Positions 25,329 to 34,808 of a stretch of 35,204 bases of DNA are shown here, piece by piece. This stretch comes from Bifidobacterium breve (lineage in GTDB: Bacteria; Actinomycetota; Thermoleophilia; Gaiellales; F1-60-MAGs149). The stretch covers positions 1 to 35,204 of the forward strand of contig CAMAWJ010000004.1 of assembly GCA_945861955.1 (NCBI GenBank), given 5' to 3'. The notes beneath the pieces were generated by a model that was not told where the DNA came from, made no database searches, and saw only the letters and a program-made list of their open reading frames with translations. Position numbers and translations under genes: made by a program. How positions within the stretch are numbered: the first letter of the stretch is position 1; the number at the start of each line of letters is the position of its first letter.

Positions 25329-26695
25329 TTCCCCTCAAACTCGTGGACGTGCCGGCATCGCTGGTGATGCGTGGCGACGCACAGGTCCGCGCCACCGGTG
25401 TCGCCATCGATTCCCGGCTGGTTGAGGCCGGCGATCTCTTCATCGCAATTCGAGGTGGTATCGACCACATCGAGGCAGCCACGGCTGCCGGCGCGATTGC
25501 GGTCGTCGTGGAAGAAGACCATGTCGAAAAGGCACTCGAGACGGCGATTCCGACGATCCTGGCGACGTTCTCGAGCGTTCGCTGTCTGCAGTGCATCGGC
25601 GACGTCAACGCGGCAGCCACGCTGGCGCGGCGCGTTGGCATTACGGGCAGCACAGGAAAAACGTCGACGAAGGACGCGCTCGCGCACCTGATTGCGGATC
25701 AGCGGCGTGTCGTCGCGGCGCTCGAGGGCCACAACAACGAGATCGGCTATCCGCTAACCCTGACGCGGATCAATGCGGACACCGAGGTTGCGGTCTGCGA
25801 GCTGGCGATGCGAGGCAAGGGTCAGATCGCAGAACTCTGTGCGATTGCCGCGCCGGATATCGGTGTGATTACGAACATTGGTGTTGCGCACGTGGAGCTG
25901 CTCGGATCGCTCGAGGCGATTGCCGCTGCCAAGGCAGAGATCGCTGAGGGGCTCCGCGATGGTGGGAATCTCGTGCTGCCCTTTGCCGAGCCACTGCTCG
26001 ATCCGTACGTGCCGGCCGACGCGCAGATCACGACCTTTGGCGATGAGGCGGGCTCGGATGTTCAGCTCGTCGACCGAATCGTTCGCGACGACGGACAGGA
26101 CTTGACGTACCTCGTCTATGGCGAACTCCTGACGCTCAGCACCAACCTCGTCGGCCGTCACCATGCCCGCAACTTGGCTGCTGCGATTGCGGTCTGTCAG
26201 CTTCTCGGCCTCGATCTCGAAGCTGTCGCTGCGCGCGCAGGAGCGATTCCGCTGCCGCGTTGGCGGGGCGAAACGCAGCGTCTCGCGGGCGGCATTGATG
26301 TCGTCAATGATACCTACAACGCCAACCCGGCCTCGATGGAGGCGGCGCTACGGCTGCTGGCTGAGACACCAACGGAAGGGCGCCGCATCGCTGTCCTGGG
26401 GCTGATGGCCGAGCTCGGACCAGAGGCGGAGAGGTACCACCGAGAGGTTGGAGCGCTGGCGGCGAGGGTCGGGGTCGATATGGTGGTCGCCGTGGGGGAT
26501 CTCGCACGTGCCTATCTCGACGGAGCCGGTGATGGAGTGTCGGGCTTTGCAGTTGCCGATGCGACTGCTGCCGTCGAGCAGGTGCTCGCCACCGTGCAGC
26601 CAGGCGATCGCGTGCTGGTCAAAGGCTCGCGGGCGGCTGGGCTAGAGGTCGTGCCAGTACTTCTTGCAGAACGCCTCGAAGGCTCTGCTCCATGA
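25325..26695 (+). CDS. murF: UDP-N-acetylmuramoyl-tripeptide--D-Ala-D-Ala ligase
   Basis: ITGSTGKTSTKDALAHLI; EGHNNEIGYPLTLTRI; DTYNANPASMEAAL; GTGA coupling to murE. Confidence 0.94.
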   Translation: MIPLKLVDVPASLVMRGDAQVRATGVAIDSRLVEAGDLFIAIRGGIDHIEAATAAGAIAVVVEEDHVEKALETAIPTILATFSSVRCLQCIGDVNAAATLARRVGITGSTGKTSTKDALAHLIADQRRVVAALEGHNNEIGYPLTLTRINADTEVAVCELAMRGKGQIAELCAIAAPDIGVITNIGVAHVELLGSLEAIAAAKAEIAEGLRDGGNLVLPFAEPLLDPYVPADAQITTFGDEAGSDVQLVDRIVRDDGQDLTYLVYGELLTLSTNLVGRHHARNLAAAIAVCQLLGLDLEAVAARAGAIPLPRWRGETQRLAGGIDVVNDTYNANPASMEAALRLLAETPTEGRRIAVLGLMAELGPEAERYHREVGALAARVGVDMVVAVGDLARAYLDGAGDGVSGFAVADATAAVEQVLATVQPGDRVLVKGSRAAGLEVVPVLLAERLEGSAP

Positions 26696-27753
26696 CCAGT
26701 GTGCTCGCCTCTGGCGTCGTCGCGATTCTGATTTCGGTCTTTGCTGGACCACGCTTTATTACCTTGCTCCGCCGCTACAAGGTTGGTCAGCGCATCCGCG
26801 ATGAGGGCCCCGTTGGTCATCAGACAAAGTCCGGCACACCCACCATGGGCGGCCTGCTGATCATCCTCGCAACGCTCGTTCCCTACGCCATCTTCTCGTC
26901 CTACGGAGCGCGCAGCCTCGCGGTTATCGGGGTGATGGTCGGCTGTGGCCTGATTGGCTTTCTCGACGACTATCTCAGCGTGATCCGGCGTCGCTCGCTT
27001 GGTCTGCAGGGACGGTGGAAGCTACTGGGGCAGGTTCTGATCTCGGCCGGCATCTGCTTTGTGGCCGTCCGTGAGGGCATCTCAACGAGCGTCTTTATTC
27101 CCATTGCTGATACCCACCTCGACCTTGGTGCCGGGTGGTACGTGCTCGTCTTCTTGATCGTGGTGGGAGCCTCGAACGCCGTCAACCTGACGGACGGTCT
27201 TGATGGCCTCGCGGCTGGCACCTCCGTGATCGCGATGCTTGCGTTTACCGCGATGTGCGTGATTGGCTTCCAAGTGGGGCAGCGAGCACTATCGGTTCCG
27301 GGCATGGAAAATGCCGCGATCGGTTCCGGGCTGTTTGACCTGCAATCGAAGACGTCAGAGACGCTCGACCTCGCGATCCTCGCCGCGGCGCTGCTCGGCG
27401 CCTGTGTGGGTTTTCTCTGGTTCAACAGTCATCCGGCTGAGGTCTTTATGGGCGACACGGGGTCGCTTGCGCTCGGTGGCGCGCTCGCTGGCTTCGCGAT
27501 CTTTACGAAGACAGAACTCTTGCTGCCCTTGATTGGCGGCATCTTCGTCGCCGAGGCTGGCAGCGTGATCATCCAAGTGATTAGCTTCCGACGCTTTGGT
27601 CGGCGTGTCTTCTTGATGGCACCCGTGCATCACCACTTCGAGATGAAGGCCTGGAGCGAAACCAAGATCATGTTCCGTTTCTTGATCGTGGCCTCGATCT
27701 TCTCCTCGATTGCGTTCGTCCTCTACTACGTGCGCTTTGACCAGTACGTATGA
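26692..27753 (+). CDS. mraY: Phospho-N-acetylmuramoyl-pentapeptide transferase
   Basis: Polytopic; GHQTKSGTPTMGG, FLDDYLSV, NAVNLTDGLDGLA, FMGDTGSLALGG, APVHHHFEMKAWSE. Confidence 0.96.
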   Translation: MTSVLASGVVAILISVFAGPRFITLLRRYKVGQRIRDEGPVGHQTKSGTPTMGGLLIILATLVPYAIFSSYGARSLAVIGVMVGCGLIGFLDDYLSVIRRRSLGLQGRWKLLGQVLISAGICFVAVREGISTSVFIPIADTHLDLGAGWYVLVFLIVVGASNAVNLTDGLDGLAAGTSVIAMLAFTAMCVIGFQVGQRALSVPGMENAAIGSGLFDLQSKTSETLDLAILAAALLGACVGFLWFNSHPAEVFMGDTGSLALGGALAGFAIFTKTELLLPLIGGIFVAEAGSVIIQVISFRRFGRRVFLMAPVHHHFEMKAWSETKIMFRFLIVASIFSSIAFVLYYVRFDQYV

Positions 27754-29036
27754 GCGGCGACTTCGAGTTACCACATCACCCGCTCGTGCTGGGTGCCGCC
27801 CGTTCTGGCCGAGCGGCAGCGCGAGCGTTACTTGAGGCTGGGGTGGAGGTGACGCTCGTCGATGATGCGCCCGACGAGAGTGTTGACGCGCCCTGTGCAA
27901 TCGTCGCACCAGCCGTTGTCGATGTGGGCGAGTTCGATGTCATCGTCAAGAGCCCTGGCGTGCCAAGCGATCACCCTCTACTGATCGCTGCGCGGGCGCT
28001 CGACCTGCCGATTTGGGCAGAGGTCGAGCTCGGCTATCGACTCTTGCCACCCGGCGCACGCGTGATCGGGGTGACGGGCACGAACGGCAAGACCACGACG
28101 ATCGAACTGGTCGGAGCGATGCTCTACGCAGCAGCGCTACCTCACGTCGTCTGTGGCAATGTCGGCACAGCGCTGTGCGAGGTCGCGGTCCACCTTCCAC
28201 AGGGCGGCATCGTGGTCTGCGAACTGTCGAGTTTTCAACTGGAAGACATCGTGAGTTTTCACTGCGATGCAGCGGCCGTGACCAACATCACGCCAGATCA
28301 TCTGGATCGACACGGCTCGCTGGAAGACTACGAGCGCGCAAAACTGCGGATCTTCGAGACACAAGATGACAACGACATTGCGGTCCTCAACGATGACGAT
28401 CCACGCTGTGCTGACCTCTCGCGGCTACCGGGTGACGGCGAGATTGTGCGCGTCCATGGCGCCGATGCTGAGGCGTACGGGTTTGCCGACGGACTGTTGC
28501 TGGGTGATCACAATCGTGAGAACGTGGCTGTAGCGGCCGCGCTCGTGCAGGCTGTCGACGTCTCGCCTGAGTGTATTGCTGCGGCTGTGCACGACTTTGT
28601 GCCCGTCCCGCACCGACTCGAGGACTGCGGCAGCGTCGCTGGTGTCCAGTTCTGGAACGACTCCAAGGCGACGAATGTCGATGCCACAATCAAGGCGCTG
28701 ACGGCGTTTCCCGATGGCGCCGTGCGGTTGATTCTCGGCGGCAGCGATAAGGGTGCCGATTTTGCCCCACTCGCCACCGCGCTTCCGGGCCGCATTCGAC
28801 GCGCCTATCTGACTGGACCCGCAGGGGCTCGCATGCACGAAACGCTGGCCGAGGCCGGTGTCGATGCGGTGCTGTGCGAGGGGCTTGCTGCTGCCGTCAA
28901 GACAGCCGCGCGTGACGCCGAACGCGGTGAGCACGTGTTGCTCGCGCCGGCCTGCGCCAGTTTCGACGAATTTGCCGACTACGTCGCTCGGGGAGAGCAC
29001 TTTCGTGCGTTGGTTGTAGCGCTCGGCGCTGCGTAG
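27750..29036 (+). CDS. murD: UDP-N-acetylmuramoyl-L-alanine--D-glutamate ligase
   Basis: VTGTNGKTTTIELVGAML; ELSSFQLEDI; NDSKATNVDATIKAL; LLAPACASFDEFADYVARGEHF. Confidence 0.95.
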   Translation: MSGDFELPHHPLVLGAARSGRAAARALLEAGVEVTLVDDAPDESVDAPCAIVAPAVVDVGEFDVIVKSPGVPSDHPLLIAARALDLPIWAEVELGYRLLPPGARVIGVTGTNGKTTTIELVGAMLYAAALPHVVCGNVGTALCEVAVHLPQGGIVVCELSSFQLEDIVSFHCDAAAVTNITPDHLDRHGSLEDYERAKLRIFETQDDNDIAVLNDDDPRCADLSRLPGDGEIVRVHGADAEAYGFADGLLLGDHNRENVAVAAALVQAVDVSPECIAAAVHDFVPVPHRLEDCGSVAGVQFWNDSKATNVDATIKALTAFPDGAVRLILGGSDKGADFAPLATALPGRIRRAYLTGPAGARMHETLAEAGVDAVLCEGLAAAVKTAARDAERGEHVLLAPACASFDEFADYVARGEHFRALVVALGAA

Positions 29037-29079
29037 TTGCTGGCAGAGGGGATGCCAGTCGAGTGGCGAAACCAGCGCT

Positions 29080-30339
29080 GTGCAACGCGCCAATCCTCTC
29101 CGGCTGTTTCGTTCCGACGCAGCGAGTCCACCCTTGCTGCGGCGTGAGTTGCCACTCGAGGGGCAGGTGTTAGGAATCGTCACGATCATCCTGACCGTCG
29201 TTGGACAGTTGATGGTGTACTCGGCCTCGAGTGCATACGCGATGACGCACTCTGAGTTCAATTTTGATTCGCTCTATTTCATCAAGACAGGCCTCCTCTA
29301 CACGATCTTCGGTGTCGCCCTGATGCTGGGACTGGTTTTTGTGCCGGCTGGCTGGCTGCGACGTTTTGCGCCAATCATCTTTATCGCCTCACTGATCGGT
29401 CTGATTGCCGTCAAGGTTCCAGGCGTTGGCGTCACGGTCAACGGAGCTGCCCGCTGGCTGGCGCTCGGACCAATCACGATCCAGCCCTCCGAGTTTGCAA
29501 AGGTCGGGACGCTCCTGATCGTCGCAGCGATGCTCGCAACCAGGAAACGACCGCCGGAGACCGTCAGAGAACTGTTGATGCCAATTGGCTTGGTCGTCGG
29601 TGTGGTCTGCGCGCTGATCATGGTGCAGCCCGACCTCGGGACGACGATTGCGGTCTGCCTGATGGTCTTTGCCCTGCTTGTCGTGGCGGGCACCAAAAAG
29701 TCGTTGCTCGCCTTGGTGCTTAGTGCTGGCCTTGTGGTCGGGTCCTTGCTGATTTATGCCGCGCCGTACCGTCGCGATCGCTTCCTCGCGTTCCTCGACC
29801 CGTGGTCGCAGAGTGCCGATGGCGCCTACCAAGTGGTCCAGTCGATGATCGCGATCGGCTCCGGGGGCATCTTCGGGGTCGGCTTGGGTTCCAGCGTGCA
29901 GAAAGTCAACTTCCTGCCTGAGGCGCACACCGACATGATCTTTGCCGTGATTGGCGAAGAGCTAGGCCTGTTCGGCTCGGTCTTGATCGTCGCGCTGTTT
30001 GCGGTCTTCGCCTGGGCGGGCTACACGATCGCGATGCGCACAGTCGATCCGTTTCAACGCCTCTTGGCCGCTGGCGCGACGGCGCTGATCGTGGGACAGG
30101 CCATTGTCAACCTTGGCGCTGTGATGGGCATCTTGCCGCTGACGGGCATTCCGCTGCCGCTGATCTCGTATGGCTCGTCGTCGCGGATCGTGATCTTGGC
30201 ACTGGTTGGCATGCTGATTGCAATCAGCCGCGAGCCGCAGATTGCTCCACCGACTCGACGAAGACGTGCGCCCGAGCCCGAGCCCGATACTTCAGTTGCA
30301 CGTCCTACTCGGCGGCGGACTACGGCGAAAGCGCGCTAG
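29080..30339 (+). CDS. ftsW: Peptidoglycan glycosyltransferase FtsW
   Basis: SEDS family: GAARWLALGPITIQPSEFAK, MVQPDLGTT, LPEAHTDMIFAVIGEELG, PLISYGSSSRI; GTG start. Confidence 0.93.
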   Translation: MQRANPLRLFRSDAASPPLLRRELPLEGQVLGIVTIILTVVGQLMVYSASSAYAMTHSEFNFDSLYFIKTGLLYTIFGVALMLGLVFVPAGWLRRFAPIIFIASLIGLIAVKVPGVGVTVNGAARWLALGPITIQPSEFAKVGTLLIVAAMLATRKRPPETVRELLMPIGLVVGVVCALIMVQPDLGTTIAVCLMVFALLVVAGTKKSLLALVLSAGLVVGSLLIYAAPYRRDRFLAFLDPWSQSADGAYQVVQSMIAIGSGGIFGVGLGSSVQKVNFLPEAHTDMIFAVIGEELGLFGSVLIVALFAVFAWAGYTIAMRTVDPFQRLLAAGATALIVGQAIVNLGAVMGILPLTGIPLPLISYGSSSRIVILALVGMLIAISREPQIAPPTRRRRAPEPEPDTSVARPTRRRTTAKAR

Positions 30340-30368
30340 GCGCCGCGGCGTCCTCTAGCCTTGAAGGT

Positions 30369-31442
30369 ATGCCAGTGCGGATCCTGATTGCTGCTGGAGG
30401 AACCGTTGGCCACGTTGCACCAGCGCTCGCTGTCGCCGACGCCTTGCGCGAGCGTGGAGCAGACGTCACGTTTGCTGGTACGCCAGCGCGGATCGAAGCC
30501 GAGCTTGTGCCGGCTCGGGGCTACCCGTTCGTGCCGTTCGCTGTCGACGGTTTTCCGCGCCGCCCGAGTCTCAAGCTCGTCAAGGCGCTGGGTCGAGCAG
30601 CCGTGGCTCCGATCGCCTGCTCGAAGATCATTAAGGACGTTCGACCCGACGTGGTCTTTGGGGGCGGAGGCTATGTTGCTGGGCCCATGCTGGTCGCGGC
30701 TCGCCGACACTCAATTCCCTCGGCGCTGAGCGAAGCCGACGCGCGACTTGGCCTCGCCAACCGGCTGGCGGCACCGCTCGTCGATCGCGTCTTTCTCGCC
30801 TTCCCGGTGGCGGGGCGCAGCGGCGCAAAGTACCTCGTGACGGGACGCCCTGTCGATCGGGCCTTTATCGAGACAACGCGTGCCGAAGCCCGCAGCCAGC
30901 TAGGCCTAACGCTGGAGGAGCGCGTGATTGTGGCCTTCGGTGGCTCGCTCGGTGCGGGGCCAATCAATAAGGCTCTGCGCGCTGCCTATGACGATGGGGT
31001 ACCCGCTGGGCAACGCAGCTACCTGATCGCCGGTCGTGGCAAGGCTCGCACCACGAGCGGTCCAGAGCGCTTTGAAGAGCAGGAGTTCACCACTGCCATG
31101 CCGACGCTCCTCGCGGCCGCCGATGTGGTGGTGGCTCGTGCGGGTGGGTCAGTGGCCGAGATCGCCGCCGCCGGGCGTGCCGCGGTGCTGATTCCCTGGG
31201 CTGGTGCTGCAGATGATCATCAGACGCTCAATGCCGCTTCGTTTGCAGCCGCTGGTGCCGCCACCGTGATCTCCGACGCTCAGCTGACGGCGCAGGCTTT
31301 GCGGAAGGCGATCGACGCGATCATCGGCGATGCCACGCGTCAAGCCACGATGGAACAGGCAATGCGCTCGCTCGCTCGACCCAACGCGGCACAAGAGATG
31401 GCCAACGAACTGCTGCGCCTGGCTGAGGAGTCCAAGCGATGA
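30369..31442 (+). CDS. murG: UDP-GlcNAc:lipid I N-acetylglucosaminyltransferase
   Basis: ILIAAGGTVGHVAPALAVADAL; VVFGGGGYVAGPM; VARAGGSVAEIAAAGRAAVLIPWAGAADDHQTLNA. Confidence 0.94.
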   Translation: MPVRILIAAGGTVGHVAPALAVADALRERGADVTFAGTPARIEAELVPARGYPFVPFAVDGFPRRPSLKLVKALGRAAVAPIACSKIIKDVRPDVVFGGGGYVAGPMLVAARRHSIPSALSEADARLGLANRLAAPLVDRVFLAFPVAGRSGAKYLVTGRPVDRAFIETTRAEARSQLGLTLEERVIVAFGGSLGAGPINKALRAAYDDGVPAGQRSYLIAGRGKARTTSGPERFEEQEFTTAMPTLLAAADVVVARAGGSVAEIAAAGRAAVLIPWAGAADDHQTLNAASFAAAGAATVISDAQLTAQALRKAIDAIIGDATRQATMEQAMRSLARPNAAQEMANELLRLAEESKR

Positions 31443-32746
31443 GCATCCACCTCGTTGGCGTGGGAGGAGCGGGCATGAGTGGCATTGCGCGCGTGCTGGC
31501 TCAACGTGGGCAGGTGGTGACGGGCTGCGATCGTGAGGCGACACGGGTGACGAAGGCGCTGATGGCCGAAGGGATTGCCTGCGCGGTCGGCCATAGCGCC
31601 GAGCACGCAGAGACTGCCGAGCGCCTGATCGTCTCTGGTGCCATTGCCGACGACGCTCCCGAGCTGGTCCGAGCGCGCGAACTCGGACTGCCGATCCAAC
31701 ATCGAGCCGAGGCGCTCGCCGACATTCTTCGCGAACACGCTGCTCGCGTCGTCGTGACGGGCGCGCACGGCAAGACCACGACGAGTGCCATGCTGGCCGC
31801 TGCCGCAGTTGAACTGGGTCTCGACCCAACGTTTGTCGTTGGGGGCGACGTCCGTCAGCTCGGCACCAACGCACGGGGTGGATCGGACCAGATCGCGATC
31901 GTGGAGGGTGACGAGTCTGATCGTTCCGTTCTCCAACTCCCGGCAACGATTGGCGTGATTCTGAACGTCGACTTCGACCACCTCGATCACTACGACTCTG
32001 TCGAGGATGTCGTCGCGTTGCTTGGCGAATGGGCTGACACGGTGCCCACGGACGGGCTGATCGTACTCGGCGACGGTGTCGCGATTGCTCCGGCGGCAGA
32101 GGTGGCGCGGTTTGGTGTCGGTCCGGGTGAGGGACTCCGCGCGCTCAATGCCGTTGCGGATGGTGATGGCATTGCGTTTCGTCCGTCGCGTGGGCCCGAG
32201 CGGGTGCGACTCGCCGTGCCGGGCGTCCACAATGCCGGGAATGCCTGTGCCGCTGCACTGGTCCTCGAACGCCTCGGGGTGTCGCTTGACGAGGCCTTCG
32301 CGGCGTTGGAACGTTTCGAGGGTGCTGGACGACGTTTCGAGGTCGTCGGTCACGCGTTTGGCTACACCGTCGTCGACGATTACGCCCATCATCCGACCGA
32401 GCTTGCAGCCGCCATCGCGGCAGCGCGCGGGCGAGAGCCAAAGCGCCTGATCGTGCTCTTTCAACCGCACATGCCGTGGCGTACGATCGCCTTTGGTGAG
32501 CAGTTTGCCGAGGCACTGAAGGCAGCAGATCGGGTGATTGTGGTCGAGACGTACGTGGCGCGTGGGGCACCCGATCCTGAGGCAAGTGCTCGTCGGATTG
32601 CCCAGCTGGTCGGCTCGAAGGCCGTCTTTATTGCCACCGGCGGTGCCGCCGCGCGGGAAATTCAAGGAATTGCCCGCAGCGGTGATCTGATTCTTTGCTG
32701 CGGCGCTGGGCCTGTTGATCGCATCGCGCGGGCGGTGCTCAATTGA
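31439..32746 (+). CDS. murC: UDP-N-acetylmuramate--L-alanine ligase
   Basis: IHLVGVGGAGMSGIARVL; VTGAHGKTTTSAML; VVDDYAHHPTELAAAI; FQPHMPWRT. Confidence 0.95.
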   Translation: MSIHLVGVGGAGMSGIARVLAQRGQVVTGCDREATRVTKALMAEGIACAVGHSAEHAETAERLIVSGAIADDAPELVRARELGLPIQHRAEALADILREHAARVVVTGAHGKTTTSAMLAAAAVELGLDPTFVVGGDVRQLGTNARGGSDQIAIVEGDESDRSVLQLPATIGVILNVDFDHLDHYDSVEDVVALLGEWADTVPTDGLIVLGDGVAIAPAAEVARFGVGPGEGLRALNAVADGDGIAFRPSRGPERVRLAVPGVHNAGNACAAALVLERLGVSLDEAFAALERFEGAGRRFEVVGHAFGYTVVDDYAHHPTELAAAIAAARGREPKRLIVLFQPHMPWRTIAFGEQFAEALKAADRVIVVETYVARGAPDPEASARRIAQLVGSKAVFIATGGAAAREIQGIARSGDLILCCGAGPVDRIARAVLN

Positions 32747-33636
32747 GCACGCTGCCTGCAGGAGTCTTGGCGGATGTGCCACTCAGTCGCTATACGACGA
32801 TCGGCACGGGCGGTCTGGCGCAGTATTTGGCAGAGCCGACAGAGGAATCGGCCCTCTTGGCGATGCTGCGATGGGCAGAAGAGCGAAACCTCACCATCGC
32901 TGTGATCGGGCTCGGCTCGAACCTGCTGCCTGCCGATTCGGGGTTTGCTGGACTCGTGCTGCGTCTCGACGGGGCGCTCGCTGCGATCGACGTGAACGAC
33001 GCTGGCGCCACCGTGGGTGGTGGTGCAGCGCTCGCTGCAGTCGTGCGCAAGGTTGGCGATGCTGGTCTGGCGGGCTTCGAGTTCGCCTGCGCAATTCCTG
33101 GCACCATCGGGGGTGCAGTGAGGATGAACGCAGGAGCCTACGGGCGCGAACTCAAGGACACACTGGTGAGCGTGACGATCTGCAGCGCCACAGGCAGCCG
33201 TCGAGTACGCGTGGACGAACTTGAGCTGACCTATCGCCACTCGAACCTCCGCCCGGGAGAGATCGTCACACAGGCAGAGTTGTCCCTCGCGCCCGGCGAC
33301 CCCGCGGCGATCAAAGCACTCGTGCGGGACTACCAAGATCGCCGTTCGGCCGCCCAACCGCGCAAGGCGCGCACGTTCGGCAGCGTCTTCAAAAACCCGC
33401 CAGGCGAGCAGACGAGCGGCCAGATCTTGGAGGCGTGTGGGCTCAAGGGCTACACGGTCGGCGGCGCCAGGATTTCCGAGAAGCACGCGAACTTTATCGA
33501 GAACTTCGCCGAGGCGACGTCCGCCGATGTGGTGGCGCTGATGATCGAGGCGCGTCGACGGGCGCGCGAGCAGTTCGACGTCGAGCTCGAACACGAAGTG
33601 CAGACGCTCGGGGAGATCGTAATCCCGCCCGCGTAA
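32743..33636 (+). CDS. murB: UDP-N-acetylenolpyruvoylglucosamine reductase
   Basis: RYTTIGTGGLAQYLAEP; IGLGSNLLPADSGFAGLV; CAIPGTIGGAVRMNAGAYG; KNPPGEQTSGQILEACGLKGYTVGGARISEKHANFIEN. TTG start overlaps the murC stop. Confidence 0.93.
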   Translation: MSTLPAGVLADVPLSRYTTIGTGGLAQYLAEPTEESALLAMLRWAEERNLTIAVIGLGSNLLPADSGFAGLVLRLDGALAAIDVNDAGATVGGGAALAAVVRKVGDAGLAGFEFACAIPGTIGGAVRMNAGAYGRELKDTLVSVTICSATGSRRVRVDELELTYRHSNLRPGEIVTQAELSLAPGDPAAIKALVRDYQDRRSAAQPRKARTFGSVFKNPPGEQTSGQILEACGLKGYTVGGARISEKHANFIENFAEATSADVVALMIEARRRAREQFDVELEHEVQTLGEIVIPPA

Positions 33637-33698
33637 GCCCTCTCACCGGATGGTGAGGTCGCGCGTTTGAAGAGATTAGGTTGTGAGTTTGTCTCTCC

Positions 33699-34808
33699 AT
33701 GGCAGCCACGTCGACCCCCGATCTAAGGCCGCACCTCTCGGCCAGCGCCATTCGTGATGTCTGTTCGCGTCCGGCCGTCCTGCTGGCACTTGCAGAGGCG
33801 ATCCCAGCTGCTGCCGCTCAGAGTCTGCAGCAGCGGCAGCAGGCGGTCGCCGACGGAGTGGCTCGAGCACTCCAGCTAGCGCTCGCGCTCGATCGGTCGG
33901 AAGACGTCGGGCGGACGAACCACGTATTGCTGGAGGAGGCCGCGGCGCGGCTGTGGGAACCGATTGGTGTGGAGTCCACGCGGGTGCTGCAACGCACGGG
34001 CCCCAACGGGCTCTTTGCCTACCTCGTCGTCGATGGTGCGGTGCGTCGCGAGGCGTGGCGCGCAGATACTCAACGGCGTCGCGAGGAGCACGTCGACGAA
34101 CTCCCAATCGATGCCACGACAGAGTTTGAGCGCGACCCTGTCGATCTGACGCGCTTTCGGATCGACGTCGAGCGCACCGCTGCCTGGACCGCCGAACGGA
34201 TGGGAATCCCGAACGACATCGCGCTCGCACTCGTCAGCAGCGAGCTCTCGTACGTCGAGGCGGGACGTCGCACAGGACGATCGTCAAACAGTCTCTGGAT
34301 GGCGATCTCCCGACTGCGTCCCGAATGGCAGGGCGTCGCGGCGCGGGGTAGAGCGGCAGGCTTGGGTGGTGGCGTGCTCGTGCGGGTCACCGATCATGTC
34401 GACAGTGCCGTGCGGCGTGCCGTGCGTTGGCGATTAATAGGAGGCGTCGCAGCGGCGCTGCTGCTGGCGGGGACGCTCGGTGCATTGACAACAGCGAGCC
34501 TGCTCGGCGGGCAGGCACCGCCGCCGCGGGTGTTCAGTGAGCCGCCGCCCGAACTTTCGGCGAGTCCCGGTGAGGGACCGTATGGTCCCGCTGGTCGCCT
34601 GCTCGCACTCGAGGCCGCTCGCCAGTTGCTGGCGAACGCGAAGCCCACAGTGACAGCGAGCTCGAACGCTGCCCGCTCGGCCGCGGCGAACGACAATCGC
34701 GCGAGCAGCGAGGCTGTCACGCCCGCGTCGCCAAGTGCTCCACGCACTGCAACTCCGGCAACAACACTGTCGTGCGGACTCGGCTCGGCCGCGCTGGCCT
34801 GTCGATGA
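33699..34808 (+). CDS. Sigma-factor-like protein with C-terminal TM helix and extracytoplasmic tail
   Basis: Region-4-like HTH (DIALALVSSELSYVEAGRRTGRSSNSLWMAISRLRPEW), then TM WRLIGGVAAALLLAGTLGALTTASLLGG and a Pro/Ser/Ala-rich tail. Confidence 0.5.
   Translation: MAATSTPDLRPHLSASAIRDVCSRPAVLLALAEAIPAAAAQSLQQRQQAVADGVARALQLALALDRSEDVGRTNHVLLEEAAARLWEPIGVESTRVLQRTGPNGLFAYLVVDGAVRREAWRADTQRRREEHVDELPIDATTEFERDPVDLTRFRIDVERTAAWTAERMGIPNDIALALVSSELSYVEAGRRTGRSSNSLWMAISRLRPEWQGVAARGRAAGLGGGVLVRVTDHVDSAVRRAVRWRLIGGVAAALLLAGTLGALTTASLLGGQAPPPRVFSEPPPELSASPGEGPYGPAGRLLALEAARQLLANAKPTVTASSNAARSAAANDNRASSEAVTPASPSAPRTATPATTLSCGLGSAALACR

Noticed and set aside
31340-32782. 480-aa antisense ORF over murC
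   Set aside because: Spurious antisense ORF opposite a convincing MurC.
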